Made by a program: the position numbers and the translations under genes
Shown here: one piece after another, positions 16,769-24,061 of the stretch
Layout: every line of letters starts with the position of its first letter
Position numbering within the stretch: position 1 is the first letter of the stretch
From: an uncultured Mycoplasmatota bacterium
GTDB taxonomy: Bacteria > Bacillota_I > Bacilli_A > RF39 > UBA660
Direction: 5' to 3'
Length of the DNA: 64,000 nt
Assembly: GCA_900553395.1 (NCBI GenBank)
Contig: USDJ01000003.1
Location: 62,001 to 126,000 of the forward strand
The notes under the pieces: model-generated
What the model saw: only the letters and a program-made list of their open reading frames with translations
Databases searched by the model: none
What the model was told of the DNA's origin: nothing

Positions 16769-17845
16769 ATGGCAAGTAAAGTTCAAATAGAAAGTTTAGT
16801 AGAAAAAAGTTATGAAACAATAGGCAGTATAGAATTACAATTTTTAAAAGATGATATTCAAGCTAGAAATAAGTTTATAGAGGCTAATCAAGGCTTAATA
16901 ATAAGCATAGCAAAAAAATATTGTAATATGGGTCTTTCGTTTGAAGATTTAATTCAAGAAGGTAATATTGGAATTATACAAGCAATAGATAAATTTGACG
17001 AGACTAAAGGCAATAAATTTTCAACGTATGCTACTTGGTGGATTAGGCAATCAATAGCACGTGCAGTAGTAGATAAATCAAAATCTATTAGAGTGTCATC
17101 TGAATTATTTTATTCAAGTACAAAATATAGAAAGGCTATAGCAGATTTTGAGCTTGAGTTTGGAAGAGTTCCAAATGAGAATGAGCTATCAAAAATTTTA
17201 GGTTTATCTTTAAACAAGATTCGAATATTAGAAACTATTCCAGATTGCTCTACAAGTCTTAATGAAAAATATGGTGTAGAAGGTGAAGAAGGCGACGAAA
17301 TAATAGCTTTCATTCCATCAGACGACCCATTAATCGAAGATTCTAAAATAGAAAGACAAGAGCAAGAAGAAATACTAGACGCACTAGAAAATTTAGAAAT
17401 ATCAGCACGTGACAAAAAAATAGTAAAATTGTATTTTGGAATTGGTTATTATGGAAACCCTAGCTATGAAGAAATTGCAAATATTTATAAAATAAGTGGA
17501 GAATGTGTTAGAAAAATTATTAAAAGAACATTAAACAAAATAAAAATAATAAAGAGTAATTATACTAAAAAAGATGTCAAAATGAACTTCTATGATTTTT
17601 TTGACGGATATTCAAAAGAAGAAGTAAACTCAGTTTTAACAGAATTATCACGAGAAGAACGTGACTCGTTATATATAAGGTTTGGTGAAAATTATAGTTC
17701 TACTAATCAGCTGAGAGAATTGTCTAAAGAAGAAGCAAAAAGTGTTATTATGTTACTATCAAGCAAAATTCCAATGCTACTAGAGAAAAAATATAATAAG
17801 GGAAGACAAAAGCAAAAGAAAAAGCAAAAAATTAAAAAACTGTAA
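16769..17845 (+). CDS. Sigma-70-family protein B (358 aa) with one C-terminal repeat
   Basis: Second of the trio. Region 2 is close to canonical (IEANQGLIISIAKKYC, FEDLIQEGNIGIIQAIDKFD, FSTYATWWIRQSIARAV, residues 35-105). Region 3 at about 118-160 contains FGRVPNENELSKILGLS. Region 4 at about 205-258 has an altered recognition helix (ISGECVRKIIKRTL). Residues 271-341 form a repeat unit (FYDFFDGYSKEEV, YIRFGENYSS, LSSKIPMLLEK) also present in the third gene. A Lys/Gln-rich tail closes the protein. Start ATG 16769 has AAAGGGGAA; the stop of protein A overlaps the leader, so the two are probably cotranscribed. Confidence 0.87.
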   Translation: MASKVQIESLVEKSYETIGSIELQFLKDDIQARNKFIEANQGLIISIAKKYCNMGLSFEDLIQEGNIGIIQAIDKFDETKGNKFSTYATWWIRQSIARAVVDKSKSIRVSSELFYSSTKYRKAIADFELEFGRVPNENELSKILGLSLNKIRILETIPDCSTSLNEKYGVEGEEGDEIIAFIPSDDPLIEDSKIERQEQEEILDALENLEISARDKKIVKLYFGIGYYGNPSYEEIANIYKISGECVRKIIKRTLNKIKIIKSNYTKKDVKMNFYDFFDGYSKEEVNSVLTELSREERDSLYIRFGENYSSTNQLRELSKEEAKSVIMLLSSKIPMLLEKKYNKGRQKQKKKQKIKKL

Positions 17846-17904
17846 ATATATAATATTTGATATATAATTAAATTGTATTTACGGCTTAGAATTGTGGTGA
17901 AGTT

Positions 17905-20676
17905 ATGGAAAAAAAACTTTATAATATGCTATTACCAGATATTAAGAAAGTTTATAAAAAATATGATTATCTAAACTTAGAAGATGACTATATTTTATCA
18001 CTAAGTCAAGGTTTATTAAAAAATGCTAATTATGATAATTTTAATAAATTTAAGCAGCAATTTTTAACTAATTTTGAAAATTTACTTAACAATATTGTTT
18101 TTAAACGATTACAAGATTATGATAGCTTTAGAGAAATTATTAAAAGTTTTTCGTCAAAGATGCTATATAATCCGACATCATACAAAAGTGCAATAACGGA
18201 AATAAACAAGATATTAGATTTTTTCAAGAAATATAATCTTATTTTATCACCTGATTTTGCTTTAACCATGTTAGGTGACAATCCTATTTTAAATAGCATA
18301 TTGAAAGTTATAGTAAATAGTAATATCAAAATGATTGAAGAAGGAGATATTGACAAGCTCTTTGATGATATGAACATCTTAGTTTTAATAGAAATTTACT
18401 GTTCAAACAACAATATAAAAATAAAACAAGATTCATATCTAGATAAATCACTATATGATTTTAATGATGACTTTGTGTCCGACGATATCACTCGAGACTT
18501 TATAATTAAACTAAGAAAAATACCTTTGCCATCACCAGAAGAAAATAAAGAATTATTATTAAAAGCTAAAACTGGAGATATTAATGCTAGAGATAAGTTT
18601 ATATATTGTAATTTGAGACTAGTATTTTCTATAGCTAAAAAATATTGTGGACGTGGTATTCCTTTTATTGATTTAATTCAAGAAGGCAGCATTGGTTTTA
18701 TGAGAGCAATAGAATTGTATGATTTTAATAAGAATTGTCAATTTTCAACATATGCTACTTGTTGGATTAGCCAAGCTGTAATACGTGCTATAGATATGAA
18801 CTCTAGAAATATAAGAATTCCAGTACAACTAAACCAAGAAGTCAAGGCCTTCAAACGAATTAAATTACGAATGGAAAAAGAATTGGGTTATGAGCCATCT
18901 ATTGAAGCAATTGCAGCTGAAGCAAATATCTCAAATGAAAAAGCAATTCTTTTAGATAGATTACAATGTGATACAATCAGCTTAAATCAAAAAATAAATG
19001 ATGAAGATGATTCAGAGCTCGAGCTTTTTATACCAAGAGAGCAAATATCAGTTGAAAGTCAAGTTATTAGAAATGCGGCAACCGATGAGTTAAAGAAACT
19101 AATGAAATTTTCAAAACTAACAAAAAAAGAAATTGAAGTTCTAGCGCGTCGTAAAGGGCTTTTTGGATGTGAAGAGAAAACTTTGGAAGAGATAGGTATT
19201 TCTATGAATATAACTCGTGAGCGTGTTAGACAAATTGAAGCTAAGGCTATCAGAAAATTATCAGAAACTGCCAAAAACATTTCTAAACCCACAAGTGAAG
19301 GAATATACGTTTTCTTTTATCAACACAAAAAGCCAGCAATAGATTGGGCAATAAATCATCTCTCACCAGAAGAAAAAGAAGATATACTTCTTGTCTTAAA
19401 CGGAAGACTTTCCAAGCAAAAAGTAGCTAGTAGAAAAAGAATTGATTATGCTTCATTTTGCAAAAGGTTTGATGAAATTATAGTAAAAGTAGAAAAGCTC
19501 ATTAAAAAATGGAGCCCAGAAAATATGAAAGAAGGTAATACTATGCAAGAATCTGCATCTAAGACTCAATCATTTGTATATGAATGTACAAATGATTCTA
19601 ATAGTGGCAATATGGATGGCAAAACATTATATGAATGTTTAAAAGATTATAGAAAAGATGAAATAGATAATGCAATAAAACAATTAACAGCTTTTGATAG
19701 ATCTTTGTTACGTCAAGCATTTGGAGACAACTTAAGTCAAAACTATTCAAATGAGAAATTATCAAAATTACAAGTTCACCGAATTTTCACGTATATTATT
19801 CCAAAAATAGCAAGAATAATTGATTTATCACAAGGTAAAGTATCAAAAAATTATGATTTGTATATATATTTAGGTGATTATAATATTGATGATCTTGCTG
19901 CGGCTGTTAAAACATTATCAGCTGATGAACAGGAATTATTTTATTTAAGATTTGGTGAAAATTTTGATCGTCGTAGAGCAAAAAGAAAACTTACATTAAA
20001 AGAAAAAAATAAAATCTTCTATGTAATATTACCAAAAATAAAGCAAACATTAGAGGGTAAAAAGCAAGAAAATTGTGCTGATAATGAGCTTTTAAGTAGT
20101 ACTAAATCAGTACAAAATAAATCAGTAAATGCAAGTGACAGAAATTTGCTCGGTGGTTCCAAAATCGAAAGCCCTAAAAATTCGAATGACAATATGCCAA
20201 ATAACAATCCAGATGATGATAATGTAGCTAACAGTGATTTACCTGTAGCAAATGACAGCGAAAAGCCAAGTGATGTTAAAATTAATATAGACGATGCGGT
20301 TAATCAAGTTGAAAGTTCAAGCGATACAATGGCCAGTCAGCCTCTACAAAAACAAGACATTTTTAAAATACTTGAATTGTTGAAGACAGCTAGTTTTGAA
20401 GATATGCTGAAAGTATTATCCGTTAAAGAGGCTGTTATAATAAGTTTAAGATTAGGATATATAGATGGAAAATATTTCACTTGTGAATCTATAGCGGACT
20501 TTTTAGGAATATCTACACTTGAAGTAATAGAAACTACTAAAAAAATAATAGATTTATATAGAGAAAACATTATTGCAATAATCGATGGCGCATCAACTTA
20601 TTTAGTTGATGATGGCGATCAAACAGAAAAATCTGATGGTGGAAAGCAAAAAAAGATTGAATTTAAAAATGTTTAA
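17905..20676 (+). CDS. Giant sigma-70-family protein C (923 aa) with tandem repeats
   Basis: Residues 105-172 match the N-terminal module of protein A (NPILNSILKVIVNSN, LIEIYCSNNNIK). The core is a full sigma: region 2 (NLRLVFSIAKKYC, FIDLIQEGSIGFMRAIELYD, FSTYATCWISQAVIRAI, about 235-305), region 3 (LGYEPSIEAIAAEANIS), region 4 with canonical NITRERVRQIEAKAIRKL (435-452). Three repeats of about 70 residues then occur at about 467-536, 574-642 and 651-717 (for example YLRFGENFDRR, VILPKIKQTLEG). An Asn/Ser/Asp-rich linker (about 718-815) leads to a final HTH-like domain (818-893, SLRLGYIDGKYFT). Typical primary sigmas are about 370-600 aa. The core looks functional; the role of the repeats is unknown. 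Confidence 0.88.
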   Translation: MEKKLYNMLLPDIKKVYKKYDYLNLEDDYILSLSQGLLKNANYDNFNKFKQQFLTNFENLLNNIVFKRLQDYDSFREIIKSFSSKMLYNPTSYKSAITEINKILDFFKKYNLILSPDFALTMLGDNPILNSILKVIVNSNIKMIEEGDIDKLFDDMNILVLIEIYCSNNNIKIKQDSYLDKSLYDFNDDFVSDDITRDFIIKLRKIPLPSPEENKELLLKAKTGDINARDKFIYCNLRLVFSIAKKYCGRGIPFIDLIQEGSIGFMRAIELYDFNKNCQFSTYATCWISQAVIRAIDMNSRNIRIPVQLNQEVKAFKRIKLRMEKELGYEPSIEAIAAEANISNEKAILLDRLQCDTISLNQKINDEDDSELELFIPREQISVESQVIRNAATDELKKLMKFSKLTKKEIEVLARRKGLFGCEEKTLEEIGISMNITRERVRQIEAKAIRKLSETAKNISKPTSEGIYVFFYQHKKPAIDWAINHLSPEEKEDILLVLNGRLSKQKVASRKRIDYASFCKRFDEIIVKVEKLIKKWSPENMKEGNTMQESASKTQSFVYECTNDSNSGNMDGKTLYECLKDYRKDEIDNAIKQLTAFDRSLLRQAFGDNLSQNYSNEKLSKLQVHRIFTYIIPKIARIIDLSQGKVSKNYDLYIYLGDYNIDDLAAAVKTLSADEQELFYLRFGENFDRRRAKRKLTLKEKNKIFYVILPKIKQTLEGKKQENCADNELLSSTKSVQNKSVNASDRNLLGGSKIESPKNSNDNMPNNNPDDDNVANSDLPVANDSEKPSDVKINIDDAVNQVESSSDTMASQPLQKQDIFKILELLKTASFEDMLKVLSVKEAVIISLRLGYIDGKYFTCESIADFLGISTLEVIETTKKIIDLYRENIIAIIDGASTYLVDDGDQTEKSDGGKQKKIEFKNV

Positions 20677-20687
20677 TCTTTTTTTAT
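20649..20687 (+). terminator. Terminator of the sigma-gene cluster
   Basis: AAAAAGATT/AATCTTTTT stem enclosing the stop codon region, followed by a T run. Confidence 0.75.
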
Positions 20688-20732
20688 TGAAAATAGTATT
20701 TAATATATGCATATAATCATATTGGTGATTAT

Positions 20733-21482
20733 ATGACTAGAGTAGAGCAAGCCTTTTTATTAACTAGCTTAGCTGGCATATCAACTATTATAGGTTTTTT
20801 ATTTATTTATATAAAAAAAGATAAAAATTCTATAATTGCCAATTCTCTTGGATTTGCTACTGGTGTAATGGCCACAGTATCTATCACAGATCTAATACCA
20901 AATGCATTATTGTCTATAGCAAAAGAAAATTCGATGGTGTATACTTTTATTTTTATTATAATGGGCTTTATAGTAGGAATAATACTTTCTAGTATTGTTG
21001 ACCAAAAGGTCGAAAGAAGTTCTAAGAACGGCTTAAAATTATATAAATTAGGCATAATAACTATGTTAGTAATAGTACTTCACAATATTCCTGAGGGAAT
21101 AGTAACATTTATTACAGCCAATAATAATATTAAATTAGGCATAACACTTAGCATAGCTATAGCATTACATAATATTCCTGAAGGCATATCTATAAGTATT
21201 CCTATTTATTATTCTACTAATAGTAAATTTAGGGCATTTATTTATACATTCATATCAGCTATTTCTGAACCAATAGGTGCATTATTGGCTTATACTTTTT
21301 TATCCAAATATATAGGAGATACTATTTTAGGTATAATATATGCAATAATAGCAGGAATGATGGTTAATATCGCTGTTAATGAATTATATAAAGAAGCTAT
21401 ATCATACAATAAAAAAAGCGCTATAAAATATATTATATATGGTTCTATTCTTATGATAATTAATCATTTACTATTTGGTTAG
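20733..21482 (+). CDS. ZIP-family metal transporter
   Basis: Integral membrane protein of 249 aa with about eight hydrophobic helices, likely importing Zn2+ or other divalent metals (ZupT-like). The diagnostic paired motifs are present: VIVLHNIPEGIVTF and AIALHNIPEGISIS (HNxPEG in helices 4 and 5), followed by SAISEPIGALLAY. RBS TTGGTGAT. The orientation follows the sigma cluster but a terminator separates them. Metal specificity cannot be read from sequence. Confidence 0.92.
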   Translation: MTRVEQAFLLTSLAGISTIIGFLFIYIKKDKNSIIANSLGFATGVMATVSITDLIPNALLSIAKENSMVYTFIFIIMGFIVGIILSSIVDQKVERSSKNGLKLYKLGIITMLVIVLHNIPEGIVTFITANNNIKLGITLSIAIALHNIPEGISISIPIYYSTNSKFRAFIYTFISAISEPIGALLAYTFLSKYIGDTILGIIYAIIAGMMVNIAVNELYKEAISYNKKSAIKYIIYGSILMIINHLLFG

Positions 21483-21515
21483 CATGTGATAAAATCAGAG
21501 TAGGGAAGTGATTTT

Positions 21516-21776
21516 ATGGAAACATTTGAATATAATCCAAAAGGTGTCTGCTCAAATAAAATAATATTTAATATTGAAAATGATACAGTTATGAATATTA
21601 AAATTATAGGAGGTTGTCCTGGTAATGGTCTAGGCATATGTGAACTTTGTAAAGGACAGAAGATAGACTATATTATAAATAAGCTACGTGGAATTAGATG
21701 TGGATTTAAAAGCACGTCGTGTCCAGATCAAATTGCACAAGCTCTAATAATGTATAAACAAAAAAGAGATTTATAA
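21516..21776 (+). CDS. TSCPD-domain protein (TIGR03905-like)
   Basis: 86-aa protein with the TSCPD motif near its end (KSTSCPDQIAQAL) and further cysteines in VCSNKI, GGCPGNGLGICELCKG and IRCGF. The domain is known from vitamin B12-dependent ribonucleotide reductases and occurs as small stand-alone proteins of unknown role; cysteine spacing suggests metal binding (inference). RBS AGGGAAGTGAT. A terminator overlaps its stop codon. Confidence 0.82.
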   Translation: METFEYNPKGVCSNKIIFNIENDTVMNIKIIGGCPGNGLGICELCKGQKIDYIINKLRGIRCGFKSTSCPDQIAQALIMYKQKRDL

Positions 21777-21788
21777 AAATCTCTTTTA
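21763..21788 (+). terminator. Terminator after the TSCPD gene
   Basis: Perfect AAAGAGATTT/AAATCTCTTT stem with a 4-base loop, then a TT-rich tract. Confidence 0.8.
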
Positions 21789-21795
21789 TTGTGGG

Positions 21796-21912
21796 TTATT
21801 TACAATCTAAATCAGAATTTCTTCTAGAATTATTGCTTTCAGAAGATCTACTATTAGTCTTTAAACTATTAGTTTTAGCGTTCATTTTAGATTCTTTCTT
21901 ATTTCTTTTCAT
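21796..21912 (-). CDS. Small basic Ser/Asn/Lys-rich ORF (38 aa)
   Basis: Open frame starting MKRNKKESKMNAKTNS and ending NSRRNSDLDCK, on the strand opposite its left neighbours. A GGGTGAT ribosome site lies 6 bases before the ATG, which is the main support for it being expressed. The composition (Lys, Asn, Ser, Arg) is that of a disordered or nucleic-acid-binding peptide. I recognise no family; a small spore protein is one possibility given the sporulation genes nearby. Confidence 0.5.
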   Translation of the reverse strand: MKRNKKESKMNAKTNSLKTNSRSSESNNSRRNSDLDCK

Positions 21913-21990
21913 TTAAATCACCCAATAATATTATTTACTAAATCGAGTAATATATACAAATAAATACTAAATAGAATTACTTTTTACTTT

Positions 21991-22131
21991 AGGAGAAAGA
22001 TTTAAATGAGTGATTGGCTTGATATTAGTTAATACATATAAACAGATGAAAAAGAAAGAAAAGAAAAAGAGCAAAAAGCTCCATTAATATAAGTATTCTT
22101 TTAAGATTTAAAGAAGTTAACATAATATATA
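21991..22131 (+). repeat. Left direct repeat, internally deleted copy of the provirus right end
   Basis: 141 bases matching 28691-28920 except for an internal gap of about 89 bases and a few substitutions. The match covers the RBS and first codons of the 56-aa gene, then resumes at its 3' third and continues without a gap through the XerD-arm of the dif-like site. Confidence 0.88.
22006..22087 (+). pseudogene. Remnant of the ribbon-helix-helix-like gene
   Basis: Begins MSD like the intact 28706-28876 gene, with the same RBS context. The deletion removes about 30 codons and shifts frame, giving a stop after eight codons; the former 3' end and stop codon are still recognisable at 22085-22087. 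Confidence 0.75.
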
Positions 22132-22142
22132 GAGTAAAGGTA
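22115..22142 (-). other. Left junction, dif-like attL
   Basis: On the minus strand: XerD arm TTATGTTAACT and centre TATATA are identical to the right junction, but the XerC arm reads TACCTTTACTC, unlike any chromosomal dif. This is expected where a phage-borne half site replaces the host XerC arm. Confidence 0.7.
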
Positions 22143-22175
22143 ACATTTTAGAAAGATAATAAAGGAGTGGTTTTT

Positions 22176-22343
22176 TTGGAAGAGTTTATAAAGTATTTAG
22201 AAGATAAAATAAAAGAATTACAAAAAATTAAAGAAACAGAATTAGATTGTGACATTCTAAAAGATGTAATTCCTCAACTTTTAGTTTTTGAAGATGTTTT
22301 ACAAAAATACAAGGAAAGTATTATTGTAAATAACGGGGAATGA
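22176..22343 (+). CDS. Small charged provirus protein (55 aa)
   Basis: Starts at TTG with AAGGAGTGG upstream; sequence begins MEEFIKYLEDKIKELQKIKE, an amphipathic Lys/Glu-rich helix, and ends VNNGE. Its stop is 4 bases before the next start, so the two are translationally linked. It is the first gene inside the left junction. No family recognised; a helical partner or regulator is possible. Confidence 0.65.
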   Translation: MEEFIKYLEDKIKELQKIKETELDCDILKDVIPQLLVFEDVLQKYKESIIVNNGE

Positions 22344-22347
22344 TAAT

Positions 22348-22653
22348 ATGGAGATATTAGAGAATATATTAAAGGATATATCAAGTGATCAAATTGTGAC
22401 AATTTTTATTTTTAGTTATATATTTATTATATTAAATGATATATTATCATCAATGATTACTTATATACAAGATAAAGCATGGCTTGTTAATGATTATGAA
22501 AAAATAATAGGTACATATTTAAATATATGTGATGTTGATGATAATAAAGAAAAACAATTAATAGCAAATGCTAAGATACGTTTAGAAAAAAGGAAAGCAA
22601 AAATGGAAAAGATAAAAAGGATTTTTAGGAGGATTAATAAAAAAAATAAGTGA
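22348..22653 (+). CDS. Small membrane protein of the provirus (101 aa)
   Basis: One strong hydrophobic segment (residues about 16-37, VTIFIFSYIFIILNDILSSM) followed by a hydrophilic region and a very basic C-terminus (KRKAKMEKIKRIFRRINKK). The single helix with a positive cytoplasmic tail suggests an inner-membrane protein. No family recognised. It forms a two-gene unit with the 55-aa gene, ahead of the structured region and terminators at 22.68-22.86 kb. Confidence 0.7.
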   Translation: MEILENILKDISSDQIVTIFIFSYIFIILNDILSSMITYIQDKAWLVNDYEKIIGTYLNICDVDDNKEKQLIANAKIRLEKRKAKMEKIKRIFRRINKKNK

Positions 22654-22677
22654 ATAAAAATAAATTTTTTAATTAAC

Positions 22678-22752
22678 TATTGTCATATAGCACCTTGGAA
22701 TAACGGAGCCTTGCAAAAGGCGAGTATATGCCGAGAAAGGCTATTGACAATA
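22678..22752 (+). other. Structured intergenic element (candidate origin or packaging signal)
   Basis: A 13-14 base outer stem (TATTGTCATATAGC with GCTATTGACAATA, one bulge) encloses 48 bases holding alternative inner hairpins (GCCTT..AAGGC; GGC..GCC). It is locally GC-rich in very AT-rich DNA, lies between two operons and has no T tract directly after it, so it is not a simple terminator. Confidence 0.55.
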
Positions 22753-22776
22753 CATAAATGATATAATGGTGCATGT

Positions 22777-22807
22777 AAAAAAGAAATTTTTATAATATTT
22801 CTTTTTT
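22777..22807. terminator. Hairpin with flanking A/T runs
   Basis: Stem AAAAAAGAAAT/ATTTCTTTTTT around an AT loop; it could terminate in both directions. Confidence 0.5.
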
Positions 22808-22820
22808 GTTATTTACTTCA

Positions 22821-22863
22821 ATAGCACAAAGGGCATTAATTTGTCTTTTGTGCTATTTTTTTC
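22821..22863 (+). terminator. Terminator of the left provirus operon
   Basis: Stem ATAGCACAAA/TTTGTGCTAT followed by a T run at 22856-22863; it overlaps the 3' end of the convergent repressor gene. Confidence 0.75.
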
Positions 22864-23068
22864 TATGATATGGTTCCTTTACATTCGTTATTCCTAGAAT
22901 GTAGTCAATACTCGTATTATAGAATTTTGACAATTCTATTAAAATTTCTTTCGGAATCCATCTGCTTTCTGTTTCGTATCCACTATACGTGCGTTCTGCT
23001 ATATTTAATATTTTTGCAATATCTTTCTGTTTTAGTTCTCTATCTTCTCTTAAATCTTTTAATCTCAT
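22853..23068 (-). CDS. XRE-family repressor of the provirus
   Basis: 71-aa single-domain helix-turn-helix protein of cro/C1 type (LREDRELKQKDIAKILNIAERTYSGYETESRWIPKEILIELSKFY; HTH about residues 14-37), ending with a basic tail. It is transcribed away from the main operon. Two copies of a 13-15 base palindrome bracket a consensus promoter just upstream, the usual layout for a lysogeny-type repressor and its operators. RBS GAGGG. It probably represses the replication/structural operon and perhaps itself (inference). Confidence 0.88.
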   Translation of the reverse strand: MRLKDLREDRELKQKDIAKILNIAERTYSGYETESRWIPKEILIELSKFYNTSIDYILGITNVKEPYHRKK

Positions 23069-23097
23069 ATATTTCCCTCACATATAAAAAATAACAT

Positions 23098-23167
23098 AGT
23101 TCAATTTGAACTATTGACAAGTAGCTCAAAATGCACTATAATTTAGTTGTATAGTTCAATTTGAACC
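23098..23167 (+). promoter_or_regulatory. Consensus promoter flanked by two palindromic operators
   Basis: TTGACA (23114-23119), 17-base spacer, TATAAT (23137-23142). Operator 1, AGTTCAATTTGAACT, at 23098-23112 abuts the -35; operator 2, AGTTCAATTTGAACC, at 23153-23167 covers the start region. The shared core is GTTCAA-T-TTGAAC. Confidence 0.88.
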
Positions 23168-23199
23168 GAAAATACAAGGACTCATCACGTGGAAAGAAC

Positions 23200-23258
23200 T
23201 GACAGAAGTCACATTCGGCTGTTAAATGAGCTTGAGCCGACTACTCCTAACTTGGAGT
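23200..23258 (+). other. Three successive hairpins in the 5' leader
   Basis: TGAC/GTCA (23200-23211), TCGGCT/AGCCGA (23215-23240) and ACTCC/GGAGT (23243-23258) stack in the leader between the promoter and the ssDNA-binding-like gene, ending 30 bases before its start. No T tract follows. They could act as translational control, packaging signal or origin element. Confidence 0.5.
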
Positions 23259-23287
23259 TTAATAAATAAAGGGAGGAGAGTAGAGAG

Positions 23288-23575
23288 ATGAATACTAAAA
23301 TAACTATTTTAAGTCTTGAATTGCAATCTTTTGCCAATAAAAATACTGGCGAAGTTAGTGAAATGACTAAAATAACTTATGGTATAGATCTAACTAGTTC
23401 AGATAAATTTGTTGGTTATACTATAATGACTAGTTATGCTAAAGGTTCTTCATTTCAAAAATTAAGCAGATTATTAAAAAAAGAACTAATCGCAACCATT
23501 GAATTAAAGCCAGGCGACAAGCAAAATAGTGTTAAGTATGTTATTACAAAAATTAATGATGAAAGTATTAAATAA
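23288..23575 (+). CDS. Putative ssDNA-binding protein of the provirus (gpV-like role)
   Basis: 95-aa, beta-rich small protein (TKITILSLELQSFANK, TKITYGIDLT, VKYVITKINDE) without membrane segment. It is the first gene of the main operon behind a strong leader with RBS GGGAGGAGAG. Size, position before the coat gene and strand-rich pattern fit the ssDNA-binding protein of filamentous phages; I see no diagnostic motif, so the role is inferred from context. Its stop overlaps the next start (TAATG). Confidence 0.55.
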   Translation: MNTKITILSLELQSFANKNTGEVSEMTKITYGIDLTSSDKFVGYTIMTSYAKGSSFQKLSRLLKKELIATIELKPGDKQNSVKYVITKINDESIK

Positions 23576-23814
23576 TGACATTATTGATACTATCTAAAGG
23601 TAATAAAACTGAGTTCCGTTTCTATAGGTTTACTAAATTAGAAATAGGAGATGTCACTGGGTATGGTTGGTTAGTAATTGATAAAAGGTTTTATTATAGG
23701 GGTAGGTTTTTGAATTATCAAGAACTAAAAAAAGAATATTGGAAATTATTTGAAATTAAAGCTATGGAGCTTCACAAAGGGAAAAGTGTTTTCAATATTT
23801 TTAAAAAAAGGTAA
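23575..23814 (+). CDS. Provirus protein of unknown function (79 aa)
   Basis: Overlaps the preceding stop by one base, so it is translationally coupled. Soluble, aromatic and basic (FRFYRFTKLEIGDVTGYGW, FYYRGRFLNYQELKKEYW), with no membrane helix. It sits where filamentous phages carry small accessory genes ahead of the coat gene. No family recognised. Confidence 0.7.
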   Translation: MTLLILSKGNKTEFRFYRFTKLEIGDVTGYGWLVIDKRFYYRGRFLNYQELKKEYWKLFEIKAMELHKGKSVFNIFKKR

Positions 23815-23836
23815 AAACAATTTTTATTGTTTTTAT
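23813..23836 (+). terminator. Hairpin terminator upstream of the coat gene
   Basis: AAAAACAAT/ATTGTTTTT stem with a TTTT loop, between the 79-aa gene and the coat gene. Confidence 0.6.
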
Positions 23837-23863
23837 ATAGAAGAATAAAGGGGGTTATGTTTA

Positions 23864-24055
23864 ATGGAACAAGCAGCAGCTACAGTAACTGTATCAACTT
23901 TAACTGAAACTGGTACAACTATTTTAACTTGGTTATTAAGTTCAGCCACTAAAATATTTGACTTTATGGTTTCAAATCCACTAGTAATGGTATTTATCGG
24001 TATCAGCTTAGCTTTTGTAGGATTTAAAGTTGTTGGAAGAGTTATTCATAGATAG
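23864..24055 (+). CDS. Major coat protein (pVIII-like)
   Basis: 63 aa with the filamentous-phage coat layout. The N-terminus is small-residue rich with one acidic patch (MEQAAATVTVSTLTETGTT), a first hydrophobic helix follows (ILTWLLSSATKIFDFMV), then the main transmembrane helix (LVMVFIGISLAFVGFKVV) and a short basic C-terminus (GRVIHR) that would face the packaged DNA. No cleavable signal is obvious. It has the strongest RBS of the element (AAAGGGGG) and is bracketed by terminator-like hairpins, consistent with high, separately tuned expression. Confidence 0.8.
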   Translation: MEQAAATVTVSTLTETGTTILTWLLSSATKIFDFMVSNPLVMVFIGISLAFVGFKVVGRVIHR

Positions 24056-24061
24056 TAACTC

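Noticed and set aside
20019..20207. Antisense ORF over the linker of sigma protein C
   Set aside because: No RBS and lies opposite an in-frame low-complexity linker.
22744..22765. TTGACA followed by TATAAT downstream of the structured block, as a promoter
   Set aside because: Spacing is only 12 bases, and the TTGACA is the stem of the inverted repeat.
22870..23094. Plus-strand ORF of 74 codons opposite the XRE repressor
   Set aside because: Antisense to a clear HTH gene with RBS; no RBS of its own and a composition typical of a shadow frame.
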